Of a DNA stretch of 64,000 bases, positions 29,601 through 39,700 are shown in pieces. This DNA comes from Theristus sp. LFF4_11 (lineage: Eukaryota > Nematoda > Chromadorea > Monhysterida > Xyalidae). Under the pieces are notes generated by a model, which saw only the letters and a program-made list of their open reading frames with translations, made no database searches and had not been told where the DNA came from. The translations under genes and the position numbers were made by a program. Positions within the stretch are counted from its first letter, which is position 1; every line of letters begins with the position of its first letter. The stretch spans positions 33,789 through 97,788 of the forward strand of contig JASANC010002279.1 of NCBI GenBank assembly GCA_030248135.1, read 5' to 3'.

Positions 29601-32224
29601 CACGAAATGAACAGGCTTCCACTCGAGCAATCGAATCAAAATTTGACTTTTCGAATGTCGACCTAAAAACATACCCGAAGAAGATGCAACAAGTGCGGTC
29701 GCGCCGTTGAATTCAGCGCCGCTTGCAATTCAGTTGTGAACTGTTCCGGAGTTATGGCACTGCGTATCACAGCCTGAAACATAGCGAACATGTTTGATTT
29801 GGTTTTTTATAAAAGTTATGACGTTACGAAAGAACAATTAACTCGTGTTTTTGCTCTGAACTCACCTGCACCAATTCTTTTACACGGGGACCAACCCTGC
29901 TCTGCTGTGACAGATGAAGCAGGGTGCGAAAAAACTTGGCACATTGGTTGACGTTGATACCATCAGCAGCGCTGGTTGACTGCGCTTGCATCACCGGGGC
30001 AGCAGCAGCTGCATTCTGCATCTGCACTGCATGCATCGACTGATGTTGATTCTGCACGGCAACGCCACACACATCACACACCGACATTCGCAGTATTTCA
30101 ACAAAGTTGCAAGCAAGCATCGCAAACTATGTTCGAACTGACCGTCTGCTCCGCAGCGAGCAGCGCGCATCTCACCGGTGTGCTCTCGCTGGTGCACCGT
30201 CGACGTTGCCCTGCCGGGACGGGCTCGCCTTGATGGAGACTGTGCGGTGCGCGCAAATTGTCGCCGACCGGTGACCCGCCGCGCTCCTCGTACGGACCGT
30301 CGTTGTACAAATACGGCCAATTGTTGTGGTCGTTGTGGCTGGCGCCGGCGGCACGGCGATTCTGCTGAAACAAAAAAAAACACACGATTTTGTTGAGGAA
30401 AAACCGGCAGAACAACGGCAGAGAGATCGATGACGGGCAGAGCAAATGGCACGCACATCCATGGCATTCCGAAAAACGAAAATCAATCATTCAATGCAGA
30501 ATCCGGCGGTCAGTTTGAAAGGTTTCTTCAGAAAAAATTGACGATTCATGGAAAGGCAGGAACAGCGCAATGGAATGGAACACACTTGGTTTGGTTGCTG
30601 CAATGGTGCGGCTGGATGAAAGTCGGCCGCTGCGGCTGGGGGCATCGCGGGCTCACCGAAGAGTGGCTCGTGGTGACCAACGAGGGCAACGGCCTCGGCA
30701 GGCAACATCGGAGGCTGACCGTTTTCAGGCCACTGCTCCGGACGCATGCCAGGCCACGGTTCCGGACGGTCGCCACGGGCAGCAGCCGGTTGCACGTGTT
30801 CCGGCGCCACTTGCAGGTCTTCCGGGAATAGCTCGTTCCACGGGAAATAGGGCGCCGGCGGCATTTGAACCGGTGCATCGGCCGCAACTGCATTTTGGTT
30901 GTTGTTGATGTTTTTGTTGTTGTTGTTGCCGTTGTTGTTGTTATCATTTGCCACTTCGGCAGCCTGATGCGGATTGGCCTCAGCTGGCGCATTCGCCTGA
31001 GCACAAATGTTCACCAATAATAACGTTTCGTAGAATCGCACTGGTGGTGACGTGAATTCAAAACGGTCTGCTGACCTCCGCCGGCTCGTGTTGCTCGTAC
31101 GGCGGGTGGGCGCGATCGATGCCCGGCAGCACAAGGCTGCCCGATTCGAATTGCACTTGCAACACTGGCAGGTGACGCTGAAAAGAACAAAGAAGGAAAC
31201 TCTGCAGTCGTTGAAAGCAGACCATTCCAGTCGTGGCGAAAGCTAGCGGACATCAAATCACCGGAGTTTGCTATCATCATTTGATAGTTGGTGGAACGGA
31301 TGACGGAGCTAGTGATAAAAGCATCAGTCACTAGCGGTGCTCCACCGCACCTTCGCCGGGGTATGCAATATATGAATGCAACCACAAACACCCTGCTCAC
31401 CGCCAAACTCCACCTCAGTGCTTGCGACGGCTGTCGGTTGCGGAACAACGGACCCAGATCGAACAGGAATTCATTAGCGGTGATCTCGCGTGACAATACC
31501 GCCTGCGAAAAACAGAAACATTTCGAAGACACACAGAAACAACTCACAAAAAGCGCATTCAAGCGTAAACAACAACCAACGACCAACCAATCGAAGTAAA
31601 TAATTGATTTCAAGTTCAAAAAAAAATCCAATCGCAAATCGGGTGTGCTGACTTGACGACTGCAACCAATCAGCGAGTACTGGTTGATGAACACAACATG
31701 ATTGCGAAATAGTACGAAACGCCGAATTCCTAAGACTAAAGGCCCATTCACGGATGGGGAAGCTTATCAGTCACGCCACTTCACGGTTTGCTCCAATTGG
31801 TACACGCACGCTCCAACACTTGAAGTGAAGTGACGTTGCTAAATTGGTTTCTAGTTCCTAGATTTCGCACGGCCGTATGGCCGGCTTGTATTTGCCCAGA
31901 TTATCCTTTTTGAATGTGCTCACTTGCGTGACACTAAAAAAACGTGCCGAACCAAATAACGAAAAAAAGAAGGGAACTGAAAGCTATGCTTCTTGATCAG
32001 CCATGAATGCGCGTCAGTGCACTGCTACAAAAGCGCACGGTGACGTGACGCACATGGAGCAGCTCGCGCAACTGCAGACGCTCGTCGGCGCGCTCGTCCG
32101 GCTGCTGCACGGCCACGTCGGCCATGTTGACGAAGAACCGACGCAGGCGCTCGCTGTGCGCGCCACGCTCCGGCGGGTAGACCATCGGGTGGCGTTGTTG
32201 CCGGTGGACGATCAGTGCACGCGG
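23604..32224 (-). CDS. large protein with two TAFH/NHR1-like domains and coiled coils (1325 aa modelled, 5' end open)
   Basis: Minus-strand exons, all phase-consistent: 32224-32054, 31502-31401, 31177-31076, 30996-30586, 30364-30176, 30051-29866, 29773-29675, 29591-28694, 28193-27897, 27794-27703, 27542-27350, 27121-26982, 26798-26623, 26311-26248, 25847-25755, 25497-25285, 24696-24354, 23927-23830, 23714-23604. The second TAFH domain (CAKFFRTLLHLS, VKELVQ, ITPEQFTTELQAALNS, KTLPALRQ) closely resembles that of TAF4, and also NHR1 of ETO/MTG8. A more diverged first copy lies upstream. Then follow Gln/Asn/Ser-rich acidic sequence, and from about residue 720 charged coiled-coil segments (NRRIERIRAQRWMVMQRLEE, EIRQIIEEQARHEQLRKE, SLRQQLLAVEHMLRAAEQ). 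I see no TAF4 histone-fold C-terminus and no MYND finger. The family suggests a transcription cofactor. The first exon is not found, although MVYPP in the 32054-32224 exon could be a start. The 28694/28193 junction may divide two genes, but no polyA signal was found between them. Confidence 0.6.
25070..25132 (+). repeat. degenerate TTAGG-type array
   Basis: AAAGGCTTGGCTTAGG followed by imperfect TTAGGA/TTAGGT units, in an intron of the TAFH gene. A reverse-complement copy with the same GGCTTGGCTTAGG leader lies at 46165-46225, so this is a dispersed repeat and not a telomere. Confidence 0.6.
28340..28560. other. GC-rich segment open on both strands, possible extra exon
   Basis: Inside the 28194-28693 intron. 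On minus, an acceptor GGCTACAG and a GTCCGA donor would give an exon of phase 1 in and out, so it could be inserted into the TAFH gene without breaking frame. On plus, EPDDMLLAIANRFAALRTVV also shows coding-like codon use. I cannot choose between them. Confidence 0.25.
29176..29262 (-). repeat. 85-bp intragenic duplication, copy in long exon
   Basis: Encodes QRRRCTSESTPVRCALLAAE within the exon 29591-28694. Nearly identical to 30128-30214. Confidence 0.85.
29556..29955 (-). other. second TAFH/NHR1-like domain (three exons)
   Basis: Built from the end of exon 30051-29866 (CAKFFRTLLHL...VKELVQ), the whole of exon 29773-29675 (AVIRSAITPEQFTTELQ...) and the start of exon 29591-28694 (KTLPALRQAI). 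Introns fall after VKELVQ and before the K of KTLPALRQ, both phase 0. This is the TAF4-type four-helix domain that binds hydrophobic motifs of transcription factors. Confidence 0.8.
30128..30214 (-). repeat. 85-bp intragenic duplication, copy at exon boundary
   Basis: Same sequence as 29176-29262, but here the modelled splice donor (ACACCG|GTGAGA) falls inside the repeat, so only half of it is coding. Confidence 0.8.
31148..32155 (-). other. first, diverged TAFH/NHR1-like domain (three exons)
   Basis: SERLRRFFVNMADVA, LQLRELLH | AVLSREITANEFLFDLGPLF, PSQALRWSLA | RHLPVLQV align with the second domain in helix order. The two introns fall at the same two sites and in the same phase 0. The middle exon is 102 nt here and 99 nt in the second copy. 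Confidence 0.6.
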
Positions 32225-32871
32225 CTGCAAAACGAACGCCGCCAAATGGCACTGCACAGAGACGTCGTGACGAAAACGTTGCTGGCGAAACACGACCAAA
32301 CTGACGATAGACGGCAGTCGGCAAGTGACTCCGAAGGATTTGTGGGCTTGTGTAACCTCTAGGAACTGAGTTTGCCGCAACAGCAATGCATGCGTCACAT
32401 GATCACCAACCAATCAGCTGATTCCCTACAACTTTAAAAAGTTCGACCAGATCGGGCGTAATCAGACGCCTGCCCTTCCCTGACTTTGTCCCTCTCTGTC
32501 ACGCTGCTATGAAGTAATGCAAGTTTGTGAGACACGTGCAATTTCTATGCACACTGGCATGCTGCTGATTGGCTGCATTGCTGCTGGACGGACGGTTGGA
32601 CCAGTCCGTGAAGGCAAAACGTAGCCAATCAGCGGACTGTCTATTATGACCATTCTCTGTCCAATATTTGCCAACAGTTTGGCATTGTCCAGCTTTTCCA
32701 AATCTGACTGCGAGCTGATTGGCCAGAATATGATGTCGTCTGTGAACGAATCTGCGGTACACTTTATAGTCAATCGTATCTTCAAATCGACATTGACTTT
32801 GAATCGATTAAAACAAAGCAAGCTAAATTTGTCACAAGACAATGTGATTGATCCACTAACGACATTTCTCC

Positions 32872-32959
<88 letters not shown>

Positions 32960-33744
32960 GCGCATGATGCCTCCAAATGCCCCGACAGCCTGCTGGTGCA
33001 CTTCTGAAAACATGCCTTGAAATTTGAACATAAAGCCAATTTTTAAATAACAACTCATAAAAACGCATCACTACTGCGCACATTTAATCAAATTTTTAGT
33101 TTGAAAAGAATGTGACATGCTAGCGCTAGCCACAAAAAAATAGGCCACGAGAAAAAACAGAGCAAGGAACTGTGTGGTAGATATGCTCCAAGCAGTGATT
33201 GTGAAGTTGATAAAAGCAACCAACAGCCGCTTCATTCAGTGCATTTTTATCGAAAATGAAGCAGACCAGATACAAATCAGTAAAAGACCACGTCATCCGT
33301 AACCCGATCAAGCAACCATTTAAGAATTTGTAAATGCCGAATAAACTAAAGTCAACGACAAGCCAGATTTAACGGTTTAAAAGCCATGAAAAAACCAGTA
33401 GTGAATGGTATGCTCTTCGTCATTGTTGTTTTTTATGTTCGTGTCTTTAGATTTAAAAACCTTAGGTTGCCACGGCAACGCTATCGAACGTCATGTTTTG
33501 ATAAACAGGATAACATAATAATAACATGATCCGAGTAACATGTGGCACGAAATAGCCTAAAAGGCAAAAGCAGCACCGTACCAACAAACGACCTAACAAG
33601 TCAACAGTATCCGTATCAAAGTAAAAAAATCGCCTATCACAGAACAGAAAACGCAAGCTCAAACGTTGTCAAAGTCAATCGACCAACATCACATAATGCC
33701 CAAGAATCAACCGAGTCCATCTCAAGCCCAATCAACTTCTTTCA
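32225..33744. other. no gene recognised; contains probable 5' part of the TAFH gene
   Basis: The start of the TAFH gene and the 3'UTR of the RNF216-like gene should lie here. I could not find a convincing first exon. It contains the (TTG)n array and several CCAATCAGC/GCTGATTGG MITE fragments. Confidence 0.4.
32872..32960 (+). repeat. (TTG)n microsatellite, about 29 units
   Basis: Perfect TTG triplets; poly-Asn or poly-Gln frames on the minus strand come from this array. Confidence 0.95.
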
Positions 33745-36700
33745 TCAATCCTCATCCGAGTATTCACTATGATCACCACTCGAATCAAGCCAATCATCGT
33801 CGTCACCCTGCCCCTCAAACTGATCCTCTGCATCGTGGTATTCCTCCTCGACCTCATCGTGTTCATCACTCCCATCCCCAGAGCTGTCATCATCAACATC
33901 GCTTTCATGCGCTTGATACTGCTGATCGCCAAACGGCGATTCGCTCACGTTTTCATCATCATCATGCTCATCATCATCAGTTTCTCGCAGCTCAACTGCT
34001 TCGAATTCATTATCACTGTCATTGTTGAAGTCGCTGTCATTGTCGTCCGACACCTCTTGGTCATCTTCATCATCATTCTCGTTGTCACCATCGCTGTCTT
34101 CTTGATCAGACTGTCCGCTTGCAGGCTCCTCGACGACAACCGACTGACCGCTGTCACTAACATTTGCGACGACGTCACCGACATCAGAGTCGCTGTGATT
34201 TGAGTCGCCGTCATTTGAGTTGCCGTCATTTGAGTCGCTGTCATCATCGGCCCGATCACCGCGGTCACTTGCATCATGATGGTCCGAGTCAACGTCCGTC
34301 GCACTAATCTCATCATTCGAATCAAAGTGGACGTCAGAATCATGATCAACATCAACCGCATCATCACCGTGCTCTGCAACACACAGAGAGTGACATAACC
34401 GCTTGAACGAAAGTCAACATTGGTCAGAGCAGAGGACAACTGGATCGTTTTCGAAAACTAGCCGAATGGGTTTTACTTGTCGAAGTGACCGAAAAGAGAA
34501 GAAGGGAAGAAGAGTGATAGTGGCTACAACACCGACCGGATGAAGATGACGATGACGAGCTTGACGGAGGACCAACGCGAACACGATTGCCGAGTCCGAT
34601 CACCGCGTCACGCAACTGCGCAAGCGCCTCCATCAGATCGTAGTCGTCATTTTGGCGTTGCAATTGCCCATTATTGCCGTCATTATTATTTCGAGCATTC
34701 CTCCTAATCTCCAATCGGTCTCCATCTCCATCAACATCCGAATCCCAATCATCGTCGTCGTCAGACGATCCGTAATACTCGCCGTCGTCGTCGTCACCGT
34801 CGTTCGCTGCAAAATCGAGAGAAACTGATGGTGATGGTGCCCCGCTGGCTTTCGTTGGTTTCGCGAAATTTAACTCTATTTGTTTGTTCTACTGACGATC
34901 AAGCCCACAACATTACCTACCACACCGACACCAAAAACGAATTCCGAAAAACATCAACAATTCCATCACTATAACATCATTTTTTGCACAGTTCAGTTTT
35001 CGCTCAATCAGGCACCACGACAGCTTTCAACTTCAATCCCCCTTTTCCAGTCAGTTCCACGCGTCACAACTACGAACAGAAAACTCCATTTTTTATCTCG
35101 GTCCCCATCACATCAAGCCAACAAACGCAAACAAAACGAAAAACTTTGAAGAACATGAAGGGGACGAACAGACGACGAAAAAATGCAACTGAGAAAAAAA
35201 TATCAACCGGCATGGCAGCGCGCTTCGCTTGGAAGATGACTCATAGTTTAAACAAAATCGGCGAATTTGTTTTTAAAACATGCCAACGATAAAATCAGCC
35301 AAGTACTGAATTATGCACCGTACGTTCTGGTGAAACTGAGCATCGAATCACAATGATCACGTGAAAATTAAAAAGTGAACATACCATACACTGAAGTTTT
35401 GCAGACAACCGAGCAGGCGCCCATAAAGTTCAGAATATAATAGATACGTTGACACATAGTATACCACCCCCACCCCACATGATACTTTCAGTAAAAACAA
35501 TGACGTCAACATTTTGCAAGTACACAGTACATTCAAACTGATCTAGCATGCTGATTGGCTGCATCGAGCTTGTCGAACCACAACGAGACGAAGCTCATTC
35601 AAAACCAGCCATTCAGCACGTTGCGAATGATTTACTGTTTTGTTCCCACTGACTGTATGTAGGTCAGAAGAAAGACGGTCAGGTCAACAGACGAAGCGGA
35701 ATGCGCGCGTGCGTGACGTGACGACCAGCCAAAACAGGTGGCAAAGGCAGTGACGCAATTTGGCCGATCGAGCGGGCTCGGTCGAGTGCGGACGCTGTGT
35801 GGAAGCTGCGTCGTCGTTGTCCGTTGTAAACTACCAAGAGAATCTCGCTGCAAAAGGTCGCCGAAACTCCGCTCGGCCTACTGAACGTTTGTCAACAGCT
35901 ACAACCCGTGCGTCAATATTGCAATCGTAAACGCCTGCCCGCGGTGGCATCTCACACCTCACGACGTGAGCCACCTGTTCTCGTGTGCGCAACCACCTAC
36001 CACCGACCTCACAACGACCGCGCTCTGGGACGATCCGGTCGCTGCTGCACGCTTCCTCGGTCTACCTACGGACCTGAGCGTTACGATAGATGGGCGATGA
36101 ACAACAACAACCAGCCAAAACAAAACAAATCGATTAATTGCCGCCGATAGTAAAAATGGCCGCTAACAGCCACAATATTCATTCAATAATTCGCCGTAAC
36201 CCATTCAATACGTTCATACAGTTTCTCTTCTCACAAAATTCCAATACGATACGAGTGAAACAGTGCTAAAAGAAGTCATATCATAGCGCATGAAAGCAAT
36301 ATGACAACACGTTCGTCTGTCCGACGGCAATGTACCCAACTGCGGTTGGTTTGCAATTTTGCATTGGTTTTCACTTCAGTTATGCACTTGAATGAAACTG
36401 AACTGAGTGGGAGTGGTCGTCGGTTTCGTTTATTTCAAGTTCAACGAATTTTTTTTCAAGCCGCTCTTACAGACAGCCGGCTGGCACCGAAACCGCACAC
36501 ATCATAACCGCCAGCCGCCACTGCCGCACACTTCAACCGGACAGTCGTGGCCCGTGCACACCCCTGAGCAATCGCCTCACGCGCGCGTCCCTCCAGAACG
36601 TGTTCAGGCGACCACGATGACTCACGGAAAGTGGCTCATTTCAGGGGCCCACTGCTGCTCCGGCAATTCATTCCAGGTTTAATGGTATCGCTTGCGTATG

Positions 36701-39700
36701 CAGACTGCGGCACGCGCTCCGTGGTGTACACATATTATCCAATACGCGCCACAGCAAAGCACAAGCGAACAATATCGCCAAACAACGACACCAAAGCGAA
36801 CACTTACGCGCTCGATCCCTGCGGTCGACGAGTCTGCCGACGTCGGCGATCTGCTCGTCGCGCACGGTGAGTCGCGCGGCCGGGTGCTCGTTGAGGTAGC
36901 GTTCGCGCGCTTCGCGGCCCGCGCGTTCGGCCACCTCAGCGTGCACCTGGTCGAGCGTCGTGTGCATCCGGCATTGCGGCTTGCCGCTGCAAACACGAAC
37001 GGAGAAATGGTGCTGCGGAATGTTGATGCAAGAGACCCTGGTGCAACACGTGCATTCGTGTGGAGTCGTGTGTGAAGTTTGCTTTCCATGTCAATTCAGA
37101 AATAAACACTGACTCAGATGATATAACGGAGTGTGCAAATTGATACCTGCAAACTTTGGTGTAAAATTCCAAATACCACACTGTTTGCCACACCACTTTT
37201 GTCACACAAAAAAACAACCGAAAAAAACCTCGATAAAACTACTGACTCGGTGCGCGGCTCTTGGAAATGATTGTAGTCCTCGATCTGGGCACGACACACG
37301 TAGCAGAACTTGGCGCCGCACGAACAGGTCATCTTGTTGCAGCCGTCCGATTTCACGATGCTGCAATGCCGTTACTTAAAAAATATTCAAAAAGACAGAC
37401 ACAAAATGTGTCGGCGGAAGATAGCCTGGTTATTTGAACGTGTCGAACCTGAAATGATGTCACGCGCCCGTTGCCAGGACTTTTAGTTTGGGGAATAGTT
37501 AACGTGAAAAAGTTTGTGAAAGGGGAGAACCAAAACGGGAACTGCAATTCAAGAGCCTGTGCTTGACAAAGACAAACGGTCGTTTTTTAACGAGAATTAC
37601 TTGTTCGAATTTCAAATTGACATGCATGCATTGACTGCAATAGTTCACAGAAAAGCAGGACAAAGCAATGATGAAACGTGGAACGGCGCTGAAAGTTTAG
37701 TTAATCAACCGCATGTAGCACATCTTTTTATAACCCAACCAACCAACCAACACCAACCGAGTTTTGCACTTGGGGCAGATGCGAATCAAGGCCTCTGCCA
37801 TTTCATTTTCGATGTACGTCCGTATGCGCGTCTCGGCATCGCGCTCCAATTCGTCGCACTTGAATGGAATGTGACTCGGCTCGTGGCACTTGCTGCAGAC
37901 AAAAAATTATTCGATTTTTATCGATTTAAGGAAATCCTGTATTCCCGCTGGCACTGTCCAATTGATGTAGCACAGTCACTAACAAACACATGGCGCTGAT
38001 ATACGCCATGACATCAGGGTGCCTGCAAGCGCATTTGTGTGTGCGTGTTTGGCTTGTGACTGTGCAACGTGACAGCGCCAGTGCTGTGATCAGAGTCTTT
38101 AAAGTCAGCAGTTTACCGCCAACGAACGAGCAGCAATTCCAACCCAGCCAATCAATCAACCCGCCACAACCAAACAAACAAACTGCGCGCCACTCAACCG
38201 ACCGACAGGACTCTTTGAGGCAGTTCGGATTCTGGCAGCGGAACACCTGCTCCAGATCGTTCTCAATGATCATGGCGAACTCGCAGAACGGGCACGTCTC
38301 CATGTTGGTCAGTGCTGCCGATCGCAGTTCGTTCTGCTGCGCACGTCGACACACCAACGCGAGCGTTTTGTCCTTTAGGATCGTTTTCAACTGTGACAAT
38401 GCGAACTCGTCGGTGCACTCGTCCGAGATGCACTTGATGCGGTGAGCGCCTGCAATGGTACACAATCGATTGCGAACGCAACAGAAACTGCCGGTGAATG
38501 GTGGCGTTGTTGTTGTTGTTTGTTGCCCCCTTTTTATCCTTGCCCAACGCCCTTGGGGAAAGGCAGTGTCGCAATTTTTTATTGTCCACCACATGGGCTG
38601 CGACGTTGGAAGCAGTTTTTCTGCTATAGAAGTTGGCGTTGGGCAAGCTGCGCTGGTATGCATGGGCGCGATGTCATTAAGTTCCTCGCCACCGGAACAG
38701 CAATCTTGTGAATCAAGAAAGCCGACGTTTATGCTGCCGAACCATTAAGCCCCACGCAACCCGGGGCAGCCGAGTGGTCACGAGCGGATTCGAACCCGGG
38801 CCTTCCGATTGGAAGTCCCAAGTGCTATCCACTCAGCCACTCAGCCGGCAATGGTGGCGTTGCTGCAGGCAGCAGTGCTAAGGCTAGTAGGTTTAATCGG
38901 AAGAAAACTAGCGGACGATATCAGCATTAAGGCGCATTCAAGATGCAATATTTAGTGAGTTAAAACATAGCTACGCGCTCACTAAACATTGCATTCATGA
39001 ATGCCCCTTTCGTCGACGGTTGCACAGTGCCAGCAATCAGCGCCGCAAGAATCCACAGTGAACCACCAGTCAGCTGCCCCATTGAACACCACCGACCTTG
39101 GCCGATCTGTGTCTCGGCATGCGTGTGCACACAACGCCTGCAGAAGCAGTGCGCGCGAGCGTCGCCGGCACACCAGAGCATCTCCTCCGGCAGCACGTCG
39201 TCCGCACAGCAGCACGCGCACTCCATCAGCTCGTCGTTGGCGTGCGCCTCCTGCACGCGTCGCTCACGCGCCGCTCGACGCTCGGCCATTCGCGCTGCAA
39301 CCGTTTCAATGACGCCCGGTTAGTGCTGGCATTAACGAGCGGTGGTCACTCGTGATCTGCTGTGATCAGGACGCGTGGCGATGGACATGTGCTTTGAGTT
39401 TGAAAACACCCGCTTGTCATGTATAAGCACCACAGACTTCCACGTCGGTTGAGCCGTTCACGTTTTTTATTCAAGTGGAGTGCATCTAATTGGCAAAATT
39501 TATCGCATTTGTTTGTGTACTGGTACTCGTGTTCCTTTCGGTTCTTTCATTGATAATGTTTGCTTGCATTTCCTTCCTCACGTCTGATTGCTTTCTACAG
39601 TCGATCTCTAAATTATAGGCAATCCGCTGATTGGTTGGTGATCACGTGACGCATGCTTTCTGTGCAGAAATTGCAGTGGGGGCGGAGTTTGGTTTACACA

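Noticed and set aside
28734..29666. 310-codon plus-strand open frame
   Set aside because: Antisense shadow of the long Ser/Ala/Gln-rich exon 29591-28694; Arg/Cys-rich product without motifs.
32507..33058. poly-Asn open frame
   Set aside because: Created by the (TTG)n array; downstream part runs through MITE sequence with AT-rich codons.
33769..34203. hydrophobic plus-strand open frame (Ile/Val-rich)
   Set aside because: Antisense of the Asp/Ser-rich acidic exon; GAT codons read as ATC on the other strand.
36407..36682. possible last exon of the RNF216-like gene, 36480-36640
   Set aside because: On minus the segment is open in one frame, but that frame does not match the phase of the preceding donor; the acidic exons fit better.
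38770..38849. functional tRNA gene on minus strand
   Set aside because: A and B boxes are present but the anticodon arm does not fold properly, and it is the head of a SINE with target duplication.
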